Of a stretch of 64,000 bases of DNA, positions 36,597 through 47,910 are shown one piece after another. The notes beneath the pieces were generated by a model. That model saw only the letters and a program-made list of their open reading frames with translations. It had not been told where the DNA came from and did not search any database. Every line of letters starts with the position of its first letter. Position 1 is the first letter of the stretch. Source of the DNA: Corallococcus coralloides DSM 2259 (GTDB lineage: Bacteria; Myxococcota; Myxococcia; Myxococcales; Myxococcaceae); NCBI RefSeq assembly GCF_000255295.1, contig NC_017030.1, positions 6,794,328 through 6,858,327 of the forward strand, read 5' to 3'. The position numbers were made by a program, and so were the translations under genes.

Positions 36597-37505
36597 ATGG
36601 AGAGCCTGTCCGCCATTGGCGTCTTCGCCCGCGTCGCGGAAACCGGCAGCTTCGCCTCCGCGGCCCGAGCACTTGGCATCACCCCATCCGCCGCGAGCAA
36701 GAGCGTGGCCCGCCTGGAGGAGCGACTGGGCACGCGCCTCTTCCAGCGCACCACGCGGCGCATGCACCTCACCGAACAGGGCGCCCGCTTCCACGAGCGC
36801 TGCGTGCGCGCCCTCACCGAGCTTCGCGATGCGGAGTCGGAGCTCGCCCACGCGGCGCACACCCCGCGCGGCCGAGTGCGCGTCTCCGTCCCGGAGATGC
36901 TCGCCCTGCGGCTCATCATCCCCAACCTCCAGCGCTTCCGCCGCGAGTACCCGCACCTGGAGCTGGACCTGGACGTCAACGACCACGTGGCCGACATCGT
37001 CGGGGATGGGCTGGACGCGGCGGTGCGCTGCGGCGAACTCACCGACTCACGCCTCATGCGCCGCCGCCTGGGCCCCAAGCGCTTCATCCTCTGCGCCTCT
37101 CCCGCCTACCTCCAGGCGCACGGCACGCCGCGTTCGCTCGACGCGCTCCAGGAGCACGACTGCATCCGCTATCGCTTCGTGTCCACCGGTCGCGTGGAGT
37201 CCTGGGCCCTGCGCCAGCCCGCGAGCGCCCCCGCGCCGCGCATCCCGGAGACCTTCGTCTTCAACAACAGCGAAGCCGTCACCCACGCGGCCCGGGCGGG
37301 CTTCGGCATCGCCCAGTTCGTGGAGCTGATGATCCGCCCGGAGCTGGAAGCCGGCACGCTGCGCCCCTTCCTCCGCGAGCACTCCCTGGAACGCGGCGCG
37401 CTGTGGCTGGTGTGGCCCCAGACCCGGCGCACTCCGCCCAAGGTGAAGGCCCTGGGCGACTTCCTGGCGCGGCTCGTCGAAGAGGACGAGGCCGGGGCGC
37501 GCTGA
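36597..37505 (+). CDS. LysR-family transcriptional regulator
   Basis: This is a 302-residue regulator. The N-terminal winged helix-turn-helix (SAIGVFARVAETGSFASAARALGITPSAASKSVARLEERLGTRLFQRTTRRM, in parts) is the CrgA/AaeR-type found in many proteobacteria. The effector-binding domain (about 90-295) starts with GRVRVSVPEMLALRLIIP and contains DAAVRCGELTDSRLMRRRLG and AARAGFGIAQFVELMI. LysR regulators usually activate a divergent gene in response to a small ligand, here plausibly the alpha/beta hydrolase. GGAGG lies 5 bases before the ATG. The ligand is unknown. Confidence 0.93.
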   Translation: MESLSAIGVFARVAETGSFASAARALGITPSAASKSVARLEERLGTRLFQRTTRRMHLTEQGARFHERCVRALTELRDAESELAHAAHTPRGRVRVSVPEMLALRLIIPNLQRFRREYPHLELDLDVNDHVADIVGDGLDAAVRCGELTDSRLMRRRLGPKRFILCASPAYLQAHGTPRSLDALQEHDCIRYRFVSTGRVESWALRQPASAPAPRIPETFVFNNSEAVTHAARAGFGIAQFVELMIRPELEAGTLRPFLREHSLERGALWLVWPQTRRTPPKVKALGDFLARLVEEDEAGAR

Positions 37506-37547
37506 GCCGACTCCACCCGGATTGCGGGAAAAGGGCGGAGCGCCCTT

Positions 37548-38456
37548 ATGCTCCGCCGCCCCATGCCTGCTTCCTACCGGACCCTCGCCACCTTCTGCCT
37601 GCTCCTGCTGGCGCCGCTGTCCCCCGCCGCCGCGCAGGACACCTCCGACGCTCCGCGCGCGCTGCGCTTCAACTGGACTCGCGACGGCATCATCACCGGC
37701 ACCGCGGGAGTGCTGTGGCTCTCCAGCGAGTCGGTGTTCAAGGACAACCTGGCCCCGGCGCAGTGCCGCTGGTGCGACCGTGCTCCGGACGGCACCGACC
37801 GGCTCAACCGCCTGGACCGCTGGGGCCGCGGCATCGCGGGGAGCACGGAAGCGTCCCGCAAGCGCGCGGACACCTGGAGCAACATCATCGGGTTCGCGGG
37901 CCTGCCGCTGGGACTCCTGGGCACCCAGTACGCGGTGGGGCGCAGCAGTGGCGCCTCCACGGAGTTCTTCGCCCAGGACGCCACCATCATGGTGCAGAGC
38001 GCCGTCCTCGCTTCCGTCGCCAACCAGGCGGTGAAGTTCGCTGTGGGCCGTGAGCGTCCCTTCGTCCACGTCCTCCCGGAGGCGGAAAAGGGCCTCACCG
38101 AGCACCCCACCGACAACAACCTGTCCTTCTACAGTGGCCACACCAACCTGGCCTTCTCCCTGGCCGTGTCGGCCGGCACCGTCGCCGCGATGCGTGGCTA
38201 CAAGCACCAGGCCGTCATCTGGGGCGTGGGCCTGCCGCTCGCCGCCTCCGTGGGGCTTTTGCGCATGGGCGCGGACAAGCACTACCTCTCCGACGTGCTC
38301 ACCGGCGCCGTGCTGGGCACCGCGTTCGGCGTCGCCGTGCCCCTGCTCCTGCACAGCCGCGTGGACGACACCTCGCCCGCCACCACGCGGGCGTCGTCGG
38401 TGTCACTCAACCCGATGGTCGGGACCCAGATGGTGGGCCTGTCCGGCGCCTTCTAG
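37548..38456 (+). CDS. Exported PAP2-family phosphatase
   Basis: This is a 302-residue protein with a signal peptide (TLATFCLLLLAPLSPAAAQ). The PAP2 signature comes in order: KFAVGRERP (motif 1), SFYSGHTNLAFSLA (motif 2, catalytic His), and RMGADKHYLSDVLTGAVLG (motif 3, nucleophile His and Asp). Several hydrophobic helices surround these. The family dephosphorylates phosphatidic acid, undecaprenyl-PP, sugar phosphates or other phosphomonoesters. The substrate here is unknown, and the exported, envelope-facing position favours a lipid phosphate. The start at 37548 has GGAG 7 bases upstream; 37563 is the alternative. Confidence 0.85.
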   Translation: MLRRPMPASYRTLATFCLLLLAPLSPAAAQDTSDAPRALRFNWTRDGIITGTAGVLWLSSESVFKDNLAPAQCRWCDRAPDGTDRLNRLDRWGRGIAGSTEASRKRADTWSNIIGFAGLPLGLLGTQYAVGRSSGASTEFFAQDATIMVQSAVLASVANQAVKFAVGRERPFVHVLPEAEKGLTEHPTDNNLSFYSGHTNLAFSLAVSAGTVAAMRGYKHQAVIWGVGLPLAASVGLLRMGADKHYLSDVLTGAVLGTAFGVAVPLLLHSRVDDTSPATTRASSVSLNPMVGTQMVGLSGAF

Positions 38457-38536
38457 CCCCCCCACCAGAAGTTCGCGACCCCATCCTGCGCGGCAGCAGG
38501 GCGCGCACGGAGGCGCCCGCGGTCCATCAGGGCAGG

Positions 38537-38556
38537 CGCCCCTCTTCAGGGGGGCG
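38537..38556 (+). terminator. Hairpin downstream of the PAP2 gene
   Basis: GCGCCCC and GGGG(G)GCG pair around TCTTCA about 80 bases after the PAP2 stop. There is no clear T run, so it is a possible terminator only. Confidence 0.35.
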
Positions 38557-38565
38557 TGTAGGGCC

Positions 38566-38607
38566 TCATGAACGACAGCGGACATGAAGGGCTGTTGTCG
38601 TTCATGA
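38566..38607. repeat. Perfect 12-base inverted repeat at the end of the regulator gene
   Basis: Arms TCATGAACGACA (38566-38577) and TGTCGTTCATGA (38596-38607) are separated by 18 bases. The right arm covers the stop codon of the GntR-type regulator at 38602-38604. The repeat sits between two convergent genes, so it could act as a bidirectional terminator structure or a protein-binding site. Confidence 0.7.
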
Positions 38608-40098
38608 AATAGGGGAGCCTGGGGAATGGGCAATGGAACGCCAGAAGCGCACGGTCCAGTGGCCCAGGGAAGCCCAGAGGTCCATGCAGCGCCTCACCCA
38701 CGTTGCGAAACGCCCCGAGGAGGTTTCAGCGGGAGCCACAGCGTGAAGCCTCGGGCTGCTGGAGGCCCCTTCCTGAGGCGAAGCACCAACACCTGTCTGA
38801 CTGTCGGACAAGTTTCCCCAAGCAGCGCCCATCACGTCCCGCCCTACGCACGCCCCGCCGACTCCGCAGGGGGCAACCCCCGGGGCAGCCGAAGACAGCA
38901 ACTGCCCGCGGTCCAGCTCCACACGGAGGGCCTGTGCACCGAGGCAAGGCGCAATCCCAAGCGGCTCGGTCGCCTCAGCGATGGGCTCAAGGGAGCAGAG
39001 GCCATGCGAATCAACGTTTCGGCATAGCTCCAGCATCCCGTCCGGTTCGTTGGTGGGCGAGGAGGCACCGAGGCCATGACGCTCCCCTCGGTGGAGGGCC
39101 TCCGGCGAATCATCCTGCGCGGTAGCTGACGCGAAGCTGTCGGCACTATGTGCTTCGATGCACGGGCGTGCCTCCAGCGCTTCGACTTGCGCGGTGGTGT
39201 CGGCTGCACGCTCCTCAACGCAAGGACAAGCCTCCAGCGCAACAGCCTGCGTGGTGGCTGACGCGGGGGCGCTTGCGCCACGCTCCTCAACACAGGGACG
39301 TGTCAGCGGCGCATCCTCCAGCCCGGAGACGGATGAGGATGCACCGAGGAGGTCCTCTTGGTTGAGATGGGCCTCGGGGGACGCAGGAACACGGGGAGCA
39401 GGGGCGAATGCGTTCAGCACTCGCTCGTCACACGCCTTCAGCATCGCAGGTAGCTCGTGCTGCAGTGCCTGCACGTCACGCTCGTGCAGGATCTCCATCA
39501 CGCGGAAAGCCCACTCGCGCAGCGCCTCTCCGCCCAGGAGCGGCAACAGTTGGGCGGCTCCTCCCAGGAATGCCCGCTGCAGTGACTGAACGAGGAGCAC
39601 ATGCCCGGGACGCGCCGCCACCCGCGCTGCCTGCCGCAGCAACTCGAATTCCACCTGCGCGCAGGTTGCACCCGACTCCCAGCGCGCCGCGTCCTGGAGC
39701 TGGAAGCACATACTCCCCAGCCGGTCCAGGTCGAGGTCCGAGGCCCTCTCGCAGCAGTCCGCCAGCAGTTCCACCAGCACCTGCCGCTTGAGGCTGAAGC
39801 AGCCCTCCAGAAGCCACCGGGCCTTCGGGGAGCGCTCGTCATGCAACGCCAGTCCCAGGTTCTCCAGCGTCAGCGACTCATCCAGCGCCACCGCGCGAGT
39901 CCTGCGCCCGGGGTGTTGCACCACCAGGCCCCGTGCCGCCAGCCGACGCAGTGCCTCGCGGATGGTGCCCCGGCTCGACCCATAGCGCTGCGCCAGCTTC
40001 GCTTCGGGACCGAATTGCCCGCTCGGGTGCAGCCGCCCCAGCGCGATGTCGCGCTCGATTTGCGCCTCCACATAGGCCACGAGTCCTCCCCGTTCCAT
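38602..40098 (-). CDS. GntR/FadR-type regulator with long low-complexity tail
   Basis: This is a 498-residue protein. The N-terminal winged helix is typical GntR (AQIERDIALGRLHPSGQFG, then KLAQRYGSSRGTIREALRRLAARGLV, residues about 9-60). A helical FCD/FadR-like domain follows to about residue 225. The last about 270 residues are unusual: imperfect repeats around a CVEER/ALEA pattern, then GNLSDSQTG, which is a copy of the genome's 25-base palindrome read as protein. The end is aromatic and amphipathic (WVRRCMDLWASLGHWTVRFW). Normal family members stop near 230 residues. The start at 40098 is chosen because AGGGG lies 6 bases before it. The frame upstream is palindrome translation. It lies next to array 3. 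Confidence 0.7.
   Translation of the reverse strand: MERGGLVAYVEAQIERDIALGRLHPSGQFGPEAKLAQRYGSSRGTIREALRRLAARGLVVQHPGRRTRAVALDESLTLENLGLALHDERSPKARWLLEGCFSLKRQVLVELLADCCERASDLDLDRLGSMCFQLQDAARWESGATCAQVEFELLRQAARVAARPGHVLLVQSLQRAFLGGAAQLLPLLGGEALREWAFRVMEILHERDVQALQHELPAMLKACDERVLNAFAPAPRVPASPEAHLNQEDLLGASSSVSGLEDAPLTRPCVEERGASAPASATTQAVALEACPCVEERAADTTAQVEALEARPCIEAHSADSFASATAQDDSPEALHRGERHGLGASSPTNEPDGMLELCRNVDSHGLCSLEPIAEATEPLGIAPCLGAQALRVELDRGQLLSSAAPGVAPCGVGGACVGRDVMGAAWGNLSDSQTGVGASPQEGASSSPRLHAVAPAETSSGRFATWVRRCMDLWASLGHWTVRFWRSIAHSPGSPIS
38790..38814. repeat. Nested palindrome copy inside the GntR-type gene
   Basis: The 25-base element has three changes in the arms (CACCTGTCTGAC, central T, GTCGGACAAGTT). 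It lies within the open reading frame of the minus-strand regulator, where it encodes about nine residues (NLSDSQTG core). It is the only copy in the window inside a recognised gene. Confidence 0.8.
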
Positions 40099-40218
40099 CC
40101 CCATTCCCCTTCCTCGTCCTAGCATCGCCATCCAACCACAGGGGTCTGACATGGACGCGCGGGCCGCCCCTCCGCGTCGCTTGCCAGGCGAGCGCGCCCC
40201 CGGGCCGCATGGGGCGAA

Positions 40219-41533
40219 AACCTGTCCGACGGTCGGACAGGTTTTGAGGCAACCGGGCCCAGGCGGGCGCCCCAACCTGGTATCCGCGCACGTATGCCGT
40301 TGTTCCTCTGTCGGTTTGGCGCGGTCTCGGGCCCAATGCAGAGGAGAGCCTGTCCGACTGTCGGACAGGTTTGAGGTAACCGGACCCAGGCGGGCGCCTC
40401 AGCCCGTGGCTCCACCTTGGTATCCGCGCACGTATGCCCTTGTTCCCCTATCGGTCCGGCGCGGCCTCAGGCCCAATGCAGAGGAAAGCCTGTCCGACTC
40501 TGTCGGACAGGTTTTGAGGCAAGCGGCCCAGGCGAGCGCCTCAGCCCGCGGCGCCACCTTGGTATCCGCACACGCATGACGTTGCAGTTCGCCACTCCGT
40601 TCCGAGAAGCGCGCGTCCTCGGCTGCATGCGATGCGAACCGGTCCGACTGTCCGACAGGTTTTAAGGCGACCGGCCTGGGGCGGGCGCATCTGCTCGTAG
40701 TCCTACCTTGGTGTCCGCGCACTCGCGACGTTGCGGCTCGCCGCTGCGCTCCGCGAGGCGCGCGCCCTTGGATTCATGTGGTGCGAACCGGTCCAACAGT
40801 CGGACAGGTTTTGAGGCGAATGGCCCCAGGCAGGCGCTTCTGCTTTGCTCCACCTTGGTGGCCGCGACCTCACGACGTTGCGGCTGGCCGCTGGGCTGAG
40901 TGAGGCGCGTCCTCGGATGCATGCGGTGCGAACCTGTCCGACTGTCGGACAGGTTTTGAGGCGACCGGCCCCGGGCGGGCGCCCCTGCTTTTGAACCTGA
41001 TTGCGTGTTCGCGCGCACGACGTCGCTCACGTGCCATGCCAGCGCAGCCCTGGACTGCGGGCATGGGAAACCTGTCCGACTGTCGGACAGGTTTTGAGGC
41101 AACCGAGCCCGGGGGCGCAGCTACCCGTGGGCATGTCCTGGCGTCCGTATATGCAACTCGTTGCAGTCCACCACTGTGGAGCGCGTGGCTTCGGGTTTCG
41201 TTCAGCACGAACCGGTCCAACTGTCGGACAGGTTTGCGGAAACCGGGCCCGGGCGGACGTATCTGCTCGTGATCCGGCCCTGGTACCCGTGCATGCGCAC
41301 CGGTTGCCGCCCATCGATGTACTTTGCGACGTACGCGTCCTCGAGCTTCGTGCGGCATGAACCGGCTGGACTGTCGGACAGGTTCGGGGTCCATTCACCC
41401 GGCTGGCGCCCATGCTTGTGAGCCGGCCGTGGCATCCGCGCATGCGCAGCGGTTGCCGTTCACCGTTGCGCTCCTTGATGGGCGCGGCCCCGGATTTCGT
41501 TCGGCTCGAACCGGTCCAACTGTCGGACAGGTT
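40219..41533. repeat. Tandem array 3: nested palindrome on a period of 128-150 bases
   Basis: Ten palindromes start at 40219, 40347, 40487, 40637, 40786, 40931, 41069, 41210, 41360 and 41509. Those at 40931 and 41069 are perfect; 40219 has only a central-base change; 40487 has a two-base insertion. The 100-125-base spacers are related: TGAGGCAACCGG, GGCGGGCGC, TTGGTATCCGCGCACG and similar blocks recur with drift. The array fills most of the 1755-base gap 40099-41853 between the GntR-type gene and the hybrid kinase. Open frames in this gap are repeat translations (NLSDSRTG, PVRQSDRF), so no gene is called. The last 320 bases (41534-41853) hold the presumed kinase promoter, which I cannot define. 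Confidence 0.9.
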
Positions 41534-41853
41534 TTGCGGAAGCCGCGCCCGGGCGGGTGCATCCGTCCTTGCCGTGACTTGGGCTTCGCGCCTGCGCGAC
41601 GTCGCGGTCCACGGTCGCTCCGTGAGGCGCGTATCCAATTGGGAGCTTCGGGTCGCGGCCTGGGTTGACGAACTGCTGGCGCCCTCTCTGGTCACGCCCC
41701 TTCGCCGGGCGCGCACAAGGCGACACTTCGACCCCTCGGGTCCCGGGCGTACCCTCCCAACATGGTAGTCAATCCGTCCACCTTCGTCGGACGGGTTCCT
41801 TCCGTGCGCTTCATCCTGTGTGTTTGCCTTCCGTGCGCCCCGGGACGGTGTCC

Positions 41854-45300
<3,447 letters not shown>

Positions 45301-45308
45301 GGCCGCGC

Positions 45309-46136
45309 ATGCTCGACGTGGCGACGAAGGAGTTCGACATCGAGCTGCGGCTGCTGCTCGAGGCGCTCTACCTGAAGTACCACTACGACTTCCGCGGCTA
45401 CGCGGAGTCCTCCCTCAAGCGCCGGCTGGTCCAGGCCGCCGAGCACTTCGACTGCGCCACCCTGCCCCAGCTCCAGGACCGGATGCTGCACGAACCCGCG
45501 CTGTTCCCCGTGCTGCTGGACCACCTCACCGTGCAGGTGAGCGAGCTGTTCCGCGACCCGTCCTACTTCCGCACCCTGCGCGAGCACGTGGTGCCGGTGC
45601 TGCGCACCTACCCGTCGCTCAAGGTGTGGGTCGCCGGGTGCAGCACGGGGGAAGAGGCCTGGTCGCTCGCCATCCTGCTGCGTGAGGAGGGGCTCCTGGA
45701 GCGCACGCTCATCTATGCCACGGACATCAATCCCACCGCGCTCCAGCGCGCGGAGGCCGGCGTGTACGCGGTGGACCGCATCGCGTCCTTCACCCAGAAC
45801 CACCACCTGTCCGGCGCGCGCACGTCGCTGTCGGACTACTACACCGCCGCGTACGGCGGCGCGGTGTTCGACCGCTCGCTCAAGGCGCACATCGTCTTCT
45901 CGGACCACAGCCTGGCCACCGACAGCGTCTTCGCCGAGGTGCAGCTCCTGTCGTGCCGCAACGTGCTCATCTACTTCAACCGCGAGCTGCAGGAGCGCGC
46001 GCTGGGATTGTTCGCGGAGTCGCTCTGTCACAAGGGGTTCCTGGGACTGGGGGCGCGCGAGTCGCTGCGCTTCTCCTCGCACGAGGCCTCGTTCACCCCC
46101 GTCGTCCCCGAGGACCGGCTCTACCAGAAGCGCTAG
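45309..46136 (+). CDS. cheR: CheR-type protein-glutamate methyltransferase
   Basis: This is a 275-residue SAM-dependent methyltransferase with the usual two-part CheR layout. The helical N-terminal domain (about 5-75) contains LYLKYHYDFRGYAESSLKRRL. The catalytic domain has VSELFRDPSYF, the SAM loop VWVAGCSTGEEAWSLAIL, ATDINPTALQRA, and CRNVLIYFNRELQ. It would methylate glutamates of a chemoreceptor or other target. No receptor is encoded nearby, so it may act on the adjacent sensor kinase or on a distant receptor. It starts 8 bases after the kinase stop, with GAGG 6 bases before the ATG, and is cotranscribed. Confidence 0.9.
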   Translation: MLDVATKEFDIELRLLLEALYLKYHYDFRGYAESSLKRRLVQAAEHFDCATLPQLQDRMLHEPALFPVLLDHLTVQVSELFRDPSYFRTLREHVVPVLRTYPSLKVWVAGCSTGEEAWSLAILLREEGLLERTLIYATDINPTALQRAEAGVYAVDRIASFTQNHHLSGARTSLSDYYTAAYGGAVFDRSLKAHIVFSDHSLATDSVFAEVQLLSCRNVLIYFNRELQERALGLFAESLCHKGFLGLGARESLRFSSHEASFTPVVPEDRLYQKR

Positions 46137-46151
46137 GGAGGACCTTCCGCC

Positions 46152-46763
46152 ATGCCCACTCCGCGCACCACTCCCGCTGGCCGCGTCGACGCCATCGTCA
46201 TCGGTGCGTCCGCGGGAGGGGTGGATGCCCTGACGCACCTGCTGCCCGCGCTGCCCACGAACTTCCGGCCCGCGATCCTCGTCGTCCTGAACCTGCCGCG
46301 GAGCCTTCCCAGCCTGCTGCCGGAGGTCTTCTCCGCCCGGTGCACGCTGCCGGTGCACGAGGCCGGGGACGAGCAGCCCATCCAGCCCGGGACCATCTCC
46401 TTCGCGCCCCCCAACTACCACCTGCTCGTGGACCGGGACGCGAAGGGGCCGCTGCTCGCGCTGTCCACGGACGCCCCCGTCCACTTCTCCCGCCCCGCCA
46501 TCGACGTGCTCTTCGAGTCCGCCGCGGCCATCTACGGCGCGCGCCTGGGCGGCGTCATCCTTTCGGGCGCCAACGCGGACGGGGCGCTGGGACTCCAGGC
46601 GGTGAAGCGGCGGGGCGGCGTCACCCTGGTGCAGGCGACCGAGACCGCTCGCTCGCCCGCCATGCCCGAGGCGGCGCTCGCGGCCGGGCCGGTGGATTTC
46701 GTGCTGCCTCTTGAACAGATGCCCGCCGTCTTCCGGGCATGGGGAGATGGCGGTGCTATCTGA
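46152..46763 (+). CDS. cheB: CheB-type methylesterase domain protein lacking the catalytic His
   Basis: This is a 203-residue protein that contains only the CheB C-terminal methylesterase domain, with no receiver. The catalytic Ser is present in VIGASAGGVDAL and the Asp in LSGANADGALGL. The family's catalytic His, expected in a QHMP or LHLP motif after the second strand, is replaced by Asn: ILVVLNLPRSL at about residue 47 (codon AAC). The rest of the domain is intact (FAPPNYHLLVD, HFSRPAIDVLFESAA). It probably binds but does not hydrolyse methyl esters, or uses a changed mechanism. It lies 15 bases after cheR with GGAGG 7-8 bases before the ATG. Confidence 0.88.
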   Translation: MPTPRTTPAGRVDAIVIGASAGGVDALTHLLPALPTNFRPAILVVLNLPRSLPSLLPEVFSARCTLPVHEAGDEQPIQPGTISFAPPNYHLLVDRDAKGPLLALSTDAPVHFSRPAIDVLFESAAAIYGARLGGVILSGANADGALGLQAVKRRGGVTLVQATETARSPAMPEAALAAGPVDFVLPLEQMPAVFRAWGDGGAI

Positions 46764-46794
46764 CCTGTCCATCCTCAGCAAGGAGCCCCTGCCC

Positions 46795-47910
46795 GTGGCT
46801 TCCCGGGTGAAGTGCCTGCTCGTCGATGACCTGGAGGAGAACCTCCTGGCGCTCTCCGCCGTGCTGCGGCGTGACGACGTGGAGGTGCACTGCGCCCGCT
46901 CCGGCGCGGAGGCCCTGGAGCTGCTGCTCCTGCACGAGTTCGCGCTCGCGCTCGTGGACGTGCAGATGCCGGAGATGGACGGCTTCGAGCTGGCGGAGCT
47001 GATGCGCGGCTCCGAGCGCACCCGCGACGTGCCCATCATCTTCGTCACCGCGGGCGGGGGCGACCCCTGGCGCACCTTCAAGGGGTACGAGGCCGGCGCG
47101 GTGGACTTCCTCTTCAAGCCGCTGGAGGCCCACGCGCTGCGCGGCAAGGCGGAGGTCTTCTTCCAGATGCACCGCCAGAAGCAGCAGCTGGCGCAGCAGC
47201 TGGACACGCTCGCGGAGACCCTGCGCCTCAACGAGATGTTCACCGCGGTGCTGGGCCACGACCTGAGAAATCCCCTCTCCGCCATCCTCACCGCGGCGGA
47301 CCTGCTCCAGCGCCGCTCGGACGACGAGGCCGTGAAGAAGACGGCCTCGCGGATGATGACCGCCGGCAAGCGCATGAGCCGGATGATTGAAGACGTGCTG
47401 GACCTGGCGCGCGCGCGGCTGGCCGGCGGGATTCCGCTGCGCCGGGGGGAGACGGACTTCGGACAGCTGGTGCAGCGCATGGTGCAGGAGCACCAGACGG
47501 CGTGGCCGCGCCACCGCATCGAGGTGCGGCAGGACGGCGACCTCGTGGGGGACTGGGACGCGGACCGGCTGGCGCAGGTGGCCTCCAACCTCATCGGCAA
47601 CGCGCTCCAGCACGGCGACGCCGCGGAGCCGGTGCGCATCCTCGTGGACGGCACGCGCGACGACGCCCTGCGCTTCACCATCACCAACGTGGGCGTCATC
47701 CCCGCCCACCTCCTGCCCTTCCTCTTCGACCCGTTCCGGGGCGGCCAGCAGCGCCGGGGCCGAGGGGAGGGACTGGGCCTGGGGCTCTACATCGTCCAGC
47801 AGATCATCCACGCGCATCAGGGCGGCGTGGAGGTGCTCTCCGGCACCGGGCCCTACACGGAGTTCCGCGTGGAGCTGCCGCGCAAGGGCGTGGAGGTCGT
47901 CAAGCTGTAG
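46795..47910 (+). CDS. Receiver-histidine kinase (REC-HisKA-HATPase)
   Basis: This is a 371-residue soluble protein. The N-terminal receiver has KCLLVDDLEENLLAL, phospho-acceptor Asp in VDVQMPEMDGFEL at about 55, and VDFLFKPLE with the conserved Lys. A short coiled coil, HisKA with HDLRNPLSAI at about 155, and an HATPase domain (NLIGNALQH, GLGLGLYIVQQI) follow. Proteins of this layout often take phosphate from a partner kinase and act as its reader. The start is chosen at the GTG 46795 because AGGAG lies 9 bases before it. An ATG at 46747 inside the end of cheB is an alternative. The 3' end overlaps the convergent phosphoesterase gene by 11 bases. Confidence 0.88.
   Translation: MASRVKCLLVDDLEENLLALSAVLRRDDVEVHCARSGAEALELLLLHEFALALVDVQMPEMDGFELAELMRGSERTRDVPIIFVTAGGGDPWRTFKGYEAGAVDFLFKPLEAHALRGKAEVFFQMHRQKQQLAQQLDTLAETLRLNEMFTAVLGHDLRNPLSAILTAADLLQRRSDDEAVKKTASRMMTAGKRMSRMIEDVLDLARARLAGGIPLRRGETDFGQLVQRMVQEHQTAWPRHRIEVRQDGDLVGDWDADRLAQVASNLIGNALQHGDAAEPVRILVDGTRDDALRFTITNVGVIPAHLLPFLFDPFRGGQQRRGRGEGLGLGLYIVQQIIHAHQGGVEVLSGTGPYTEFRVELPRKGVEVVKL

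Noticed and set aside
41027-41716. Open frame of 229 codons on the minus strand in array 3, and similar frames at 40662-41102 and 41001-41360
   Set aside because: These again consist of repeated NLSDSRTG, TCPTVGQV or PVRQSDRF strings from the palindromes, with Arg/Pro-rich spacer translation and no family features.
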